From Desulfovibrio sp. (lineage in GTDB: Bacteria > Desulfobacterota > Desulfovibrionia > Desulfovibrionales > Desulfovibrionaceae): a DNA stretch of 64,000 nucleotides. The notes beneath the pieces were generated by a model. That model saw only the letters and a list, made by a program, of their open reading frames with translations. It was not told where the DNA came from and ran no database searches. The DNA lies in NCBI RefSeq assembly GCF_009712225.1, contig NZ_WASP01000001.1:33612-97611 (forward strand), read 5' to 3'. How positions within the stretch are numbered: the stretch's first letter is position 1; each line of letters opens with the position of its first letter. The position numbers and the translations under genes were made by a program. Below, in pieces: positions 54,188-63,288 of the stretch.

Positions 54188-55951
54188 TTAGCGCGCCATT
54201 TGCAGATGTTCGGCCACAGGCCCCAGGGCCAGGGCAGGGAAGAAGCTCAACGCGCCAACCAGCAGCACCACAAAGACCAGCAAAAACACAAACATGCCGT
54301 TGCAGGTGGAAAGCGTGCCAGCGCTGGCGGCCACGGTTTTTTTGCCCGCCATGCTCTGCGCGATGACAAGTATGGCGGCAATGGGAACAAAGCGCCCGGC
54401 CAGCATGAGCGCGCTGAGCAGCACGTTGATAAACGGCGTGTTGGCATTGAGCCCGCCAAAGGCCGAGCCGTTGTTGGCCCCGGCAGAGGTGGCCGCGTAC
54501 AGAATTTCGCTGAAACCATGGGGCAGGGCGTTGTTGAGGCTATCAACCACCTGCGGCACAAGACTCATGAGTCCGGCACCCACCAGTATGGCAACGGGCG
54601 TGGTAAGGCAGACCACCACGGCCATCTTCATCTCATAAGGTTCCACCTTTTTGCCCAGATATTCCGGGGTGCGGCCCACCATCAGGCCCGCCATGAATAC
54701 GGTCAGCAGCACAAAGGCCAGCATGCCGTACAGGCCGCTGCCCACGCCGCCAAAAACCACTTCGCCCAGCTGCATGAGCACCATGGGAACCAGTCCACCC
54801 AGGGGGGTGAGGCTGTCGTGCATGGCGTTGACCGAACCGTTGGAAGCGGCCGTGGTGGCGGCAGCCCATATGGCGCTGTTTGTTACACCAAAGCGCGTTT
54901 CCTTGCCTTCCATATTGCCGCTAGCGTGGGGCAGCGCGCTTGCGCGGGCGGTTACGTCCACTTGCCCGGCCTGCGCCAGTTGCGGCGTGGCGTTTTGTTC
55001 TGCCCAGGCCGTAAAGCCGATGGCGGCGGCCAGAAGCAGGGTCATGGCCAGAAAAATTGCCGCCCCCTGGCGCATGTCGCCAATCTGCCTGCCAAAGGTA
55101 AAACACAGTCCAGCGGGAATGATCAGCAGAGAGAGCATCTCAAGCAGGTTGGCGAGCGGAGCGGGGTTTTCGTGCGGGTGGGCCGAGTTTGCGCCGTTGT
55201 AACCGCCGCCGTTGGTGCCGAGCTGCTTGGGTGCAACCTGCGAGGCTTGCGGCCCCATGGGAACCATCTGTTCGGTGACAGTTGCCCCGTCTTCGGTCTG
55301 CATGGGTTCAAGCAGGGCAACTGTCTTGTAAGGCGAAAAATTCTGCGGCACGCCCTGCCAGATGAGCAGCAGTGAGAGCACAAGTGAAAGCGGCACAAGA
55401 ATGTACAGGGTGGCACGTGTGACATCGGCCCAAAAGTTGCCCAGGCTCGTGCCGTGCCCCGTACTGCGGCCAGACCGCAGACCGCGTATAAAGGCAAACA
55501 GTACCGCAATGCCCACGGCGGCGGAAACGAAATTCTGCACCGTAAGCCCTGCCATCTGGGCCAGATAGCTCATGGCATTTTCGCCCGAATAGGACTGCCA
55601 GTTTGTGTTGCTGACAAAACTTACAGCCGTGTTCAGGGCCAGATGCCAGCTTGTACCGGCTATGCCCTGTGGATTGAGCGGCAAATTGTGCTGCTCCATG
55701 AGCAACATCATCAGGGCCGCAATACTCACAAGGCTGAAGAGCATCACGCAGCCGAGGTAGTGTTTCCAGCTCATCCTTTCTGCCGGGTTAACTCCCATAA
55801 GGCGGTAGATGCCGCGCTCGCACGGGGCCAGAATTTTTTGCAGCCACAGCGGTTCGCCGTCCATGACCTTGCCCATGTATATGCCCAGCGGCCACGCCAG
55901 CAGAGCGAGCAGTATAATGTAGAGCAGACATTGCCCAACCATGTTTTCCAT
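54188..55951 (-). CDS. kdpA: Potassium-transporting ATPase subunit KdpA
   Basis: KdpA forms the K+ channel-like subunit (587 residues, ten or so helices). Four SKT/MPM-like pore repeats are represented by NTAVSFVSNTNWQSYSGE, GTNGGGYNGANSAHPHENP and ATSAGANNGSAFGGL, as expected. No kdpF was found in the 170 bp upstream; its absence or being too short to judge is noted. Upstream DNA is shared with the divergent arsR promoter. Confidence 0.96.
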   Translation of the reverse strand: MENMVGQCLLYIILLALLAWPLGIYMGKVMDGEPLWLQKILAPCERGIYRLMGVNPAERMSWKHYLGCVMLFSLVSIAALMMLLMEQHNLPLNPQGIAGTSWHLALNTAVSFVSNTNWQSYSGENAMSYLAQMAGLTVQNFVSAAVGIAVLFAFIRGLRSGRSTGHGTSLGNFWADVTRATLYILVPLSLVLSLLLIWQGVPQNFSPYKTVALLEPMQTEDGATVTEQMVPMGPQASQVAPKQLGTNGGGYNGANSAHPHENPAPLANLLEMLSLLIIPAGLCFTFGRQIGDMRQGAAIFLAMTLLLAAAIGFTAWAEQNATPQLAQAGQVDVTARASALPHASGNMEGKETRFGVTNSAIWAAATTAASNGSVNAMHDSLTPLGGLVPMVLMQLGEVVFGGVGSGLYGMLAFVLLTVFMAGLMVGRTPEYLGKKVEPYEMKMAVVVCLTTPVAILVGAGLMSLVPQVVDSLNNALPHGFSEILYAATSAGANNGSAFGGLNANTPFINVLLSALMLAGRFVPIAAILVIAQSMAGKKTVAASAGTLSTCNGMFVFLLVFVVLLVGALSFFPALALGPVAEHLQMAR

Positions 55952-56090
55952 AACGTCCTCCTGCGGGCTTTAGGTTTTGCCCACGGAAACACGGTATGAA
56001 AAAACGCATAAAATGGGTGTTAAACTTTGGGGCGGGATATAAAATCTGTATTAAATCTGGCGCTGTGACTGTGGCTGGCAAGCGACCTGC

Positions 56091-56119
56091 TTGACATTGT
56101 TCAACTGATGTTGAATTGT
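56091..56119 (+). promoter_or_regulatory. ars promoter with overlapping inverted-repeat operator
   Basis: TTGACA (56091-56096) and AATTGT (56114-56119, weak -10) are 17 bp apart. Between them TTCAAC-TGAT-GTTGAA (56100-56115) is a perfect inverted repeat, matching the position of an ArsR operator that would block RNA polymerase. Confidence 0.6.
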
Positions 56120-56125
56120 CGGCCA

Positions 56126-56494
56126 ATGGAAACAAAAAAAGCCACAAAGATCTTTGAGGCTCTGATGTCGGCAGAACGTCTTGGCATCTTTCGCCTGCTG
56201 GTAAAGCACGCGCCAGAAGGGCTGGTTGCGGGCGAGCTTTCGCAGTTGACGGGCATTCCCAAGAGCAACCTGTCGTTTCATCTCAAGGCCATTGCCAGCA
56301 GCGGGCTGGTAAGCATGGAGCGCGAGGGACGCAACACACGCTACCGCGCAAGCATCCCCCTGATGCTTGAGGTTATCGCCTATCTTACTGCCGAATGCTG
56401 CTCTGGCAATCCGGATTATTGCAGGCAGTGCCGCACGGAAAGCAATGTTGAACCCAGCCTGTTGCCAACCTGCCGTGAAGACAGAGAACCATAA
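56126..56494 (+). CDS. arsR: ArsR-family transcriptional repressor
   Basis: A 122-residue SmtB/ArsR-type repressor. The winged HTH is LSQLTGIPKSNLSFHLKAIASSGLVSMEREGRN. Cysteines lie near the end (ECCSGNPDYCRQC), a different place from the E. coli As(III) site in the DNA-binding helix, so the metal-binding site may be of the C-terminal type. The ATG at 56126 was chosen over 56108 because the latter would put the operator inside the coding sequence. With the promoter above, the transcript would start almost at the ATG. It heads the ars genes. Confidence 0.85.
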   Translation: METKKATKIFEALMSAERLGIFRLLVKHAPEGLVAGELSQLTGIPKSNLSFHLKAIASSGLVSMEREGRNTRYRASIPLMLEVIAYLTAECCSGNPDYCRQCRTESNVEPSLLPTCREDREP

Positions 56495-56508
56495 AATGGA
56501 GATATACC

Positions 56509-57348
56509 ATGAGCACGCCTGAAAAAGGCATAACCGGTGGCCAGGTGAGGGATACTGTACGCGAGGGCTACGCAGCCATCGCCACAGGCCGCAGTACCTG
56601 TTGCTGCGGCGGTTCGTGCGAAGCCAGCGACCCCATGCGGCTGGCCGAGTCCATTGGCTACACGGCGCAGAGTCTTGCCAATCTGCCAGATGGGGCCAAC
56701 ATGGGGCTGTCGTGCGGTAACCCCGTGGCCATAGCCGCCCTCAAGGAAGGGCAAGTTGTGCTTGATCTGGGCAGCGGCGGTGGTTTTGACGTGTTTCAGG
56801 CGGGTCAGATAGTCAAGACCTCTGGTCGGGTGATAGGGGTGGATATGACCCCGGAAATGCTCGCCAAAGCGCGGAAAAATGTTGATTTTTATCAGCAGAA
56901 TACGGGTCTGGACAATGTGGAATTTCGCCTTGGCGAGATTGAGCATCTGCCAGTGGCGGATGGAATCGTTGATGTGGTGCTTTCAAACTGCGTCATTAAT
57001 CTTTCGCCAGACAAACCGCAGGTTTGGCGCGAAGTTTTTCGGGTGTTAAAGCCAGGTGGCAAGGTTTCTGTTTCTGATCTGGCGTTATTGAAACCCCTGC
57101 CGGATAATATCAGGGAAATGGCGGCTGCCCTGGTGGGATGCGTGGCCGGTGCGGCTCTGGCAGGAGATACAAGATCAATGCTTGAATCTGCGGGCTTCAA
57201 GTCCATCGTTCTTACACCCAAGCCGGACTATGTGCGCAGCATGCAGAGCTGGAATGATCCGCTGTACAGGCAGATTGCCGAGGCTCTGCCCAAGGGAGAA
57301 GACCTGGCTGACTATATCGTCAGCCTCTCCATTGAGGCCGCAAAATAG
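56509..57348 (+). CDS. arsM: Arsenite S-adenosylmethionine methyltransferase
   Basis: ArsM methylates As(III), making methyl- to trimethylarsenic species. The 279-residue protein has a SAM motif LDLGSGGGFDVFQAG, with arsenic-binding cysteines in STCCCGGSC, LSCGNP, SNCVINL and VGCVAGA (three or four conserved Cys as known in the family). It lies 14 bp after arsR and 8 bp before arsC, all one operon. A good GGAGATATACC site precedes the ATG. Confidence 0.93.
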   Translation: MSTPEKGITGGQVRDTVREGYAAIATGRSTCCCGGSCEASDPMRLAESIGYTAQSLANLPDGANMGLSCGNPVAIAALKEGQVVLDLGSGGGFDVFQAGQIVKTSGRVIGVDMTPEMLAKARKNVDFYQQNTGLDNVEFRLGEIEHLPVADGIVDVVLSNCVINLSPDKPQVWREVFRVLKPGGKVSVSDLALLKPLPDNIREMAAALVGCVAGAALAGDTRSMLESAGFKSIVLTPKPDYVRSMQSWNDPLYRQIAEALPKGEDLADYIVSLSIEAAK

Positions 57349-57356
57349 GGGTAGAC

Positions 57357-57830
57357 ATGAACATTCTTTTCTTGTGCACCGGCAACTCGTGCCGTTCCAT
57401 CATTGCCGAGGCCCTGTTTCGGGCCATGGCCCCGGCCGGGGTTACCGCGCAGAGCGCTGGCAGCAAACCTGCGGGTTATGTGCACCCCCGGGCGATTGAA
57501 GCTCTGGCCGAGGCCGGTATTGCCGCTCAGGGGCTTGAAAGCAAATCGTGGGACAACCTGCCGCAGAAGCCTGACGTTGTCATAACCCTGTGTGCCGGTG
57601 CTGCGGGTGAGGCCTGCCCTGTGTATTTTGGCAATGTGGTGCGCAGCCACTGGGGCATGCCAGACCCGGCGGGCGTGCAGGGTGACGAGGCCACCATCAA
57701 GGCCGCCTTTGCCGAAACACTGGCGGTGCTGCGCGGGCGCGTTACTGCGCTTGTGCGGCAGCTCGAGGTCAGCCCCGACATGGGTGCGGACACCCTGAAG
57801 GGTATTCTTGACGGCATTGCCGTTCAATAA
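57357..57830 (+). CDS. arsC: Arsenate reductase, thioredoxin-coupled LMW-PTP type
   Basis: ArsC reduces arsenate to arsenite. The P-loop CTGNSCRS (C7, C12) and a second pair of cysteines (C79, C87, in TLCAGAAGEAC) give the triple-cysteine relay of the thioredoxin-coupled class. Residue HWGMPDP is the expected Asp-loop. The 157-residue length is usual. It fits between arsM and acr3 in one operon. Confidence 0.93.
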   Translation: MNILFLCTGNSCRSIIAEALFRAMAPAGVTAQSAGSKPAGYVHPRAIEALAEAGIAAQGLESKSWDNLPQKPDVVITLCAGAAGEACPVYFGNVVRSHWGMPDPAGVQGDEATIKAAFAETLAVLRGRVTALVRQLEVSPDMGADTLKGILDGIAVQ

Positions 57831-57842
57831 GGAGCTGAAATC

Positions 57843-58901
57843 ATGAGTCAGTCAACGCTACAGCGACTTTCGTTTCTCGACAGGTTTCTGACCCTCTGGA
57901 TATTTCTTGCCATGTTCGCGGGGGTGGGCCTGGGCTGGGCCATGCCGGGCGTGAAGAATGTGATCAACTTTTTTCAGGTGGGCACCACCAATATCCCCAT
58001 TGCCATTGGCCTGATACTCATGATGTACCCGCCGCTTGCCAAGGTGAAATACGAGCAGCTTGGCCGGGTGTTTCGCAATAAAAAGGTATTGCTGCTCTCA
58101 TTGGTGCAAAACTGGGTAATCGGCCCGGTGCTGATGTTTTTGCTGGCCATTGCCTTTCTCTCTGGCAACAACAGCTATATGGTGGGGCTGATACTGATTG
58201 GCCTTGCCCGCTGCATTGCCATGGTCATTGTGTGGAACGATCTTGCAGGGGGCGACAGGGAATACTGCGCGGGGCTGGTGGCCTTTAACGCCATTTTTCA
58301 GGTGCTGTTCTTTTCTGTTTATGCCTATGTGTTCATTACGGTGCTGCCGGGCTGGCTTGGGATGTCGGGTGCGGTGGTCAATGTGAGCATGGGGCAGATT
58401 GCCGAAAGCGTGTTCATCTATCTTGGCATTCCCTTTATTGGCGGTGTTGTCTCCCGTATTTACGGCCTCAAGGTAAAGGGCATCGACTGGTACGAAAACG
58501 TTTTTATTCCCCGCATCAGCCCATGGACGCTGCGGGCGCTGCTGTTTACCATTGTTGTGATGTTTTCTCTCAAGGGCGAATACATTGTGCAGCTGCCCAT
58601 GGACGTGGTGAAGGTGGCAATTCCGCTGCTGGTGTATTTTCTCATCATGTTTTTGCTGTCGTTCTACCTTTCGTGGCGGGCAGGGGCGAACTACGAGCAG
58701 TCTGCCACGTTGTCGTTTACCGCTGCCTCCAACAACTTTGAACTGGCCATTGCCGTGGCCATTGCCGTATTTGGCCTCAATTCGGGCGAGGCCTTTGTGG
58801 CTGTTATCGGTCCCCTGGTGGAGGTGCCAGTGCTCATCGCCCTTGTGAATGTGGCGCTGTACATACGCCGCAGGTATTTTTCCGGGCGCGAGACTGCCTG
58901 A
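57843..58901 (+). CDS. acr3: Arsenite efflux permease, ACR3 family
   Basis: A 352-residue, ten-helix permease of the ACR3 class (not ArsB). The conserved Cys in [13 protein letters not shown] and the [15 protein letters not shown] motif ([16 protein letters not shown]) are family hallmarks. It exports As(III), using the product of ArsC and complementing ArsM. It starts 12 bp after arsC and is followed by a strong terminator. Confidence 0.93.
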   Translation: MSQSTLQRLSFLDRFLTLWIFLAMFAGVGLGWAMPGVKNVINFFQVGTTNIPIAIGLILMMYPPLAKVKYEQLGRVFRNKKVLLLSLVQNWVIGPVLMFLLAIAFLSGNNSYMVGLILIGLARCIAMVIVWNDLAGGDREYCAGLVAFNAIFQVLFFSVYAYVFITVLPGWLGMSGAVVNVSMGQIAESVFIYLGIPFIGGVVSRIYGLKVKGIDWYENVFIPRISPWTLRALLFTIVVMFSLKGEYIVQLPMDVVKVAIPLLVYFLIMFLLSFYLSWRAGANYEQSATLSFTAASNNFELAIAVAIAVFGLNSGEAFVAVIGPLVEVPVLIALVNVALYIRRRYFSGRETA

Positions 58902-58965
58902 CCGGCTTTATGCCCGCAGCAGGCAGGTACCGGTGAGACCTGTACGGAAGGTATGTCTGCAACTG

Positions 58966-58999
58966 AAAAGGCCGCCCTTTGGGGCGGCCTTTTCTTGTG
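58966..58999. terminator. Terminator of the ars operon (bidirectional)
   Basis: AAAAGGCCGCCC and its complement (12 bp, loop TTTG) with T-rich ends on both strands. It also ends the minus-strand gene that stops at 59014. Confidence 0.85.
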
Positions 59000-59013
59000 T
59001 GGTGATGCGATTA

Positions 59014-59517
59014 TCAGTCATCGTAGCGGTGCATTTTTTTTGCCTGACCGGGAGGCATGCCGCCTTTCTTTTCAAGTCCTGGAGGGGTGCCGCCCTTTTT
59101 CGCCAATCCTGGGGGGGTGCCGCGCCAATTGTCACGATCGTGGTCGTAGGGTGACCTGCCGTAAAAGCGGTCCGGGTCGATATCGTAACGGCGAGCAATG
59201 CTGCCCCAGCTCATGCCGTCCTGCCGCATATTGCGGATACGCGATTCGGATACACCAGCCATCCGCGACATGGTGCGCACGCGCGCGCGTTCAAGATCAG
59301 ATTCACGCTGGCGCCAGTCCCGCTCATAGCGCCCGTAATCGCGTCCGCCATTCATGGCGTCCAGGTAGTCATCGTGCGCGCGGTCTGCCGACCGCGCCAT
59401 GTCAGAGAGGTTTCCCAGCATGTCCGAAAAACTGTCCAGACTTCCCGCAAAAGCGGGAGAGGCAGACAGCCAGAACATGGCCATTGCAAGAGCAAGGCAG
59501 GCTTTGGGTATACGCAT
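59014..59517 (-). CDS. Secreted protein with PPG-x-A/E-KK repeats
   Basis: Function unknown. The 167-residue product has a Sec signal peptide (ending ASPAFAG), a charged helical middle (Asp/Arg-rich, DRAHDDYLDAMNGG) and a DUF-like segment (SRIRNMRQDGMSWGSIARRYDID), then three imperfect repeats at the end (GTPPGLAKKG, GTPPGLEKKG, GMPPGQAKK). Similar GLTPPGLAKKG tails occur in many secreted Gram-negative proteins. The start has a GGAGGA site upstream. It should be periplasmic or surface-exposed. Confidence 0.7.
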   Translation of the reverse strand: MRIPKACLALAMAMFWLSASPAFAGSLDSFSDMLGNLSDMARSADRAHDDYLDAMNGGRDYGRYERDWRQRESDLERARVRTMSRMAGVSESRIRNMRQDGMSWGSIARRYDIDPDRFYGRSPYDHDRDNWRGTPPGLAKKGGTPPGLEKKGGMPPGQAKKMHRYDD

Positions 59518-59585
59518 AAAAAATCCTCCTTGAATTGCCTATAGCAACAATTTGCATGAATGCAAGATGTGCCAGAAAAGCGCGC

Positions 59586-59602
59586 CAGATATGCCATATC
59601 TG
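59586..59602. promoter_or_regulatory. 17-bp perfect palindrome upstream of the secreted protein
   Basis: CAGATATG-C-CATATCTG is a perfect inverted repeat with a one-base centre, 70 bp upstream of the secreted-protein start. It may be a transcription-factor site; nothing identifies the factor. Confidence 0.45.
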
Positions 59603-59692
59603 AGATGAAAAAATTTTTGAGTGGTCTATGGCATGGGTCAAACTGTGCTGAAACATAACCGCTTGGTTTGTATGGCCACTATTGTCAACAAA

Positions 59693-60385
59693 TCATATTT
59701 CTATGGATTTAATATCTGGATGCTTTTTCATTAAAAGTAGTAGCGCTGCATAATCATTTGTGCTTTGCGATTTGATTTTCATTTCTACAATAAATAATGC
59801 AGGGTTTTGTTGAGATATTTTAGTGTTAATAATTTGATATTTTGAATTGAGTGTTTTTTGAATTGATTCCAGAGCTGCGTTTGACCCAGCAATGGTCAGC
59901 TTCAAGTTTATAGTTGGCACTGTGCCAACTCTCAAAAAATGTTTATGAAGTATCATTTGAATAGTATAAATCAGCACTGTGCCAAGGCCTCCGACCCAAT
60001 AAAGGCCAGAACCAATAGCCATTCCGATTCCAGCGGTGACCCAAATTCCGGCAGCTGTCGTTAATCCGGTAATGGTTTGATTGCGTATGAAAATGATTCC
60101 CGCGCCAAGGAATCCTACTCCAGAAACAATACCAGAGGCGACCCGCGAGGGGTCAAGACCAACGCCAGACCTGCCAATCATGTCTTCAAAGCCATATTTT
60201 GATATTACTATAAACAACGCTGCCCCCATTGCTACCACAAAATGAGTGCGAATCCCCGCTTCTTTAAATCTATGAGCACGTTCATATCCGATTATCGCAC
60301 CGCAAAGACCTGCACCCAATAGACGCAACAGTAAACTCATTTCCCACAAAAAATCAGTATCAAAGCTTGTCATAAATGCTGTCAT
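59693..60385 (-). CDS. mgtC: MgtC/SapB family membrane protein
   Basis: A 230-residue protein. The N-terminal half is the conserved MgtC membrane domain with five helices (motifs GAIIGYERA, GIRTHFVVAMGAAL, GFLGAGIIF and GLTTAAGIWVTAGIGMAIG). The C-terminal part is an ACT-like soluble domain (TINLKLTIAGSNAAL...). MgtC inhibits F1Fo ATP synthase and is linked to survival at low Mg2+. AT content is clearly higher than the neighbours, suggesting acquisition by transfer. A GAGG site precedes the ATG. Confidence 0.85.
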   Translation of the reverse strand: MTAFMTSFDTDFLWEMSLLLRLLGAGLCGAIIGYERAHRFKEAGIRTHFVVAMGAALFIVISKYGFEDMIGRSGVGLDPSRVASGIVSGVGFLGAGIIFIRNQTITGLTTAAGIWVTAGIGMAIGSGLYWVGGLGTVLIYTIQMILHKHFLRVGTVPTINLKLTIAGSNAALESIQKTLNSKYQIINTKISQQNPALFIVEMKIKSQSTNDYAALLLLMKKHPDIKSIEI

Positions 60386-61492
60386 GACATTTCCTCACTT
60401 AACTAACCAATTCTAATAGTTTTGAAAGCAACAAGCACATTGCCCAGCTGACTGACAATAAAAAATATGTATGCTGCTTGATCGAAAATTTCAGGGGACA
60501 AAACCCGTCAATAGGACGCTTGTTACGGTAATTTGCGTTGTCCTAGTCCTGAGCGGCCAGCCTGCGGGTGCTGCGCACGGGGAAAAATCCATCATCGGCA
60601 TCTATGGCCCGCCAGTTGGACAGTGCACTCTTTATCCATGAGCATGCCCACGGATGTGACATTGACTGTAGGCAGCGCGACGTGAAGGTCGGTGGGGCAT
60701 CTTATTGGGTTGGCCAGCGTACTGGCGTTGCGAAACACTTGCCCACAAATTTGAATCAGGGGACAGGCTGTTTCAATGGAAACGGTTTGCTCAATATGGC
60801 GCGCGGCATTCATAACGTCGGTGGGCTTAACTTCTGCACTGGATTGGCCCAAAGCATGGGTAAAATCAGGAGGTTAAAAAGGGAGTGTATTTTATGCGGC
60901 AGTTGGGGCGTTGGTCCAAAAATTCAGATGTGGCTTGCCGTTGCCCTAAAGCTGCCCCCGAAATTTGCGGCTGTCAACGAACCTCGAGGACCTGAAAAAA
61001 GCTGTTTGCACCAATCCGCAAAGCCCGCCGAAGTTGTGCAACTTGGGCGGACTTTGGCTGAGCAATTCCTGGTGTCCCACCACAAATTGAATATTAATAT
61101 CAACTATAAGTAATAGATAGGGTGGTTTTACTTCAAAAAAGCTGCCCCCAAAGTTGCCCCTAATTTTATTCGGTGCGGAACTGGTGGGGGTATCGTACTG
61201 CAGGGAGCATAAAGGTCAGATCGCTTTTTTTTGCTGGCTATCCAGCTGCAACACAGCGGAACGAGTCCCCGCAGTTTTCGGCATCGCTAGCCCGGGTATC
61301 TGTGCTGTCAGTCCAGGGTATTTATCTACATCTTTCTGTTTTTGTTATTAAAATACTGGCAGTTGTTTGTCTGTTCATCCACATGCTCTGGAGTTATTCA
61401 TCAAGAGCTGCTAAACGGATATTCAGCATGTAGCGCTTAAGAAACTCCATGTCTCAAACCTGCTTCAATATGCTGTAATAAGTAGAAATTGC
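60386..61492. other. Gene-poor region, possibly decayed mobile-element DNA
   Basis: More than 1.1 kb without a supported gene. An 86-codon minus-strand frame (60592-60852) and a 181-codon plus-strand frame (60568-61113) overlap each other and show no motif. The sequence GCTGCCCCCGAAA near 60952 is repeated with variation near 61140 (GCTGCCCCCAAAG). On the minus strand the second copy encodes HRIKLGATLGAAFLK then a stop, a tail that reminds me of some phage integrase ends. That resemblance is not proof. Confidence 0.4.
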
Positions 61493-63148
61493 ATGATTAT
61501 TCTTGGAAACAGGAACGTTAAAACGCTTCTCTTGGATCTTGCGCAGCGGCGAGCCGTGGAAGACGTGCTTTCATTGGCGGTCAAATGCCTGGGAACTGCC
61601 CGTGATTCTGCATTGGTGCGGATATGGCTTGTCGAGCCAGATAACTCTTGCCCAACGTGCGCAGAGCAATCCACTTGCGCTGGACGTGGGCGTTGCCTGC
61701 ACCTCAAGGCCAGTTATGGAACGTCGCGCACAGACGGGAGGCACTGGACCAAGACGGAAGGGTCGGGTTTTTATCGTTTCCCCTTGGGCAGCAGAAAGGT
61801 TGGTTCCATAGCCTTGACCAATAAACCACTGGAAGTGGCATGTATCAGTGGCTCAGAGGCATGGATTGCCGACCCCGATTGGATCAAGAGCGAAGGCATT
61901 GTAAGTTTTGCCGGGCAACCTCTGATTTGCCGAGGAGAAACCCTTGGCGTTATTGCTGTTTTTTCGCGCTGTGTTTTTGAGCAAGGCTCCATGGAGCTTT
62001 TGCGCATGGTGGCTGATCACATTGCCTACTCCATTGCCAATGCACGGCTTTTTGAAATAGCTGATGCCCTCAACCAGCAAAAAGAACTGGAAAATGCACA
62101 CCTGCGCGAAGAACTTTACGAGGCACGCAAATTTACGGGCATTATTGGTGAGAGCTCGGCAATAAAGGAAATACGCGAACAGATTCATATTGTTGGCGGT
62201 ACGGAAGCCACCGTACTCATTCAAGGAGATTCTGGAACAGGCAAAGAACTTGTTGCTCACGAATTGCACAAGCAAAGTAAAAGAAAAAATAATCCGTTTA
62301 TAAAAATAAACTGTGCTGCAATTCCACAGCACCTTTTTGAGAGTGAGTTTTTTGGCCATGTCAAAGGAGCCTTTACTGGCGCAATCAACGATCGCATGGG
62401 CTTTTTTCAAGTAGCCAATGGTGGAACCCTGTTTCTTGATGAAGTCGCTGAAATTCCGCTAGAGCTGCAAGGCAAGCTGCTGCGGGTTATACAGGATGGA
62501 GAATTTAGGCGGGTTGGCGAAGAAAAAATACGCTGCACAAATGTGCGTCTCATTGCCGCTACAAATAAAAACCTGAAAGAAGCAATCCAGCGAAGAACTT
62601 TTAGAGACGACCTGTATTACCGCTTGCAGGTTTTTCCCATCGTTATGCCCAGTCTCAAAGAACGGGAAGAAGATATCCCTTTGCTAGTGCGGCATTTTAT
62701 TGGCGTTTTTTGCAAAAAAAATGGCCGCAGCACGTTTGATCTGTCCGGTGAGCAGATGCACAGGCTGCAACAGTATGACTGGCCCGGCAACATACGGGAG
62801 CTGCAAAATTTTGTTGAGCGTATGGTCATTACGGGGCGACCAGAGCAGGCATTGGATTATCTTGCCATTTGCGGCCCAGCCGAGGGAAAGGAAAATGTTT
62901 TTGTGCAATCAGCTGGCATTACGCAAAGAATTTTGACTGATGCCCAGATGCGACAAATGGAAAAAGCCAATCTGAAGGCCGCGTTGGAGCGGACAAATTG
63001 GCTTGTTTACGGAAACAGGGGGGCAGCGGCCTTACTGGGTATAAAGCCGACAACGCTTATTTCGCGGCTCAAGCGGTTTGGCCTTTATGCGCTTCGCCCA
63101 GCTTCCATCGTTCTTGATGAGCAAGAGAGCTTTTCTGATAGAGAGTAA
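61493..63148 (+). CDS. Sigma54-dependent transcriptional activator with GAF domain
   Basis: A 551-residue enhancer-binding protein. Residues 1-190 are a GAF-like sensor with a Cys-rich insert C53, C56, C62 and C68 that could bind Fe-S, zinc or heme-type ligands. A coiled coil leads to the AAA+ domain (Walker A GDSGTGKE 245-252; the sigma54 loop GAFTGA 292-297; LFLDEVAEIPLELQGKLLRV). A Fis-type HTH ends it (GNRGAAALLGIKPTTLISRLKRFGL). It acts with RpoN. The target is not known; it converges on dsrD. A leader hairpin was not seen. Confidence 0.93.
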   Translation: MIILGNRNVKTLLLDLAQRRAVEDVLSLAVKCLGTARDSALVRIWLVEPDNSCPTCAEQSTCAGRGRCLHLKASYGTSRTDGRHWTKTEGSGFYRFPLGSRKVGSIALTNKPLEVACISGSEAWIADPDWIKSEGIVSFAGQPLICRGETLGVIAVFSRCVFEQGSMELLRMVADHIAYSIANARLFEIADALNQQKELENAHLREELYEARKFTGIIGESSAIKEIREQIHIVGGTEATVLIQGDSGTGKELVAHELHKQSKRKNNPFIKINCAAIPQHLFESEFFGHVKGAFTGAINDRMGFFQVANGGTLFLDEVAEIPLELQGKLLRVIQDGEFRRVGEEKIRCTNVRLIAATNKNLKEAIQRRTFRDDLYYRLQVFPIVMPSLKEREEDIPLLVRHFIGVFCKKNGRSTFDLSGEQMHRLQQYDWPGNIRELQNFVERMVITGRPEQALDYLAICGPAEGKENVFVQSAGITQRILTDAQMRQMEKANLKAALERTNWLVYGNRGAAALLGIKPTTLISRLKRFGLYALRPASIVLDEQESFSDRE

Positions 63149-63175
63149 TTTTCGCAGCCGTACATGATGGCAAGA

Positions 63176-63220
63176 GGCGAAGTTTCGGCGGCAATGGCGT
63201 GCTCCGAAACTTCGCCTTTT
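63176..63220 (+). terminator. Intrinsic terminator after the sigma54 activator
   Basis: GGCGAAGTTTCGG and CCGAAACTTCGCC are a perfect 13-bp stem with a 15-base loop, followed by TTTTAT. Confidence 0.75.
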
Positions 63221-63288
63221 ATGTTATCTGCCTGCAGTGCAGATTAGCCTAGCCCGGCCAAAGGAGGGGTGTCGAGGAACGGCGGCCA

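Noticed and set aside
55952..56090. Search for kdpF upstream of kdpA
   Set aside because: No 25-35 codon hydrophobic frame with a ribosome site was found.
60568..61113. A 181-codon plus-strand frame
   Set aside because: No ribosome site, no domain, overlaps an opposing frame of equal weakness; treated as non-coding.
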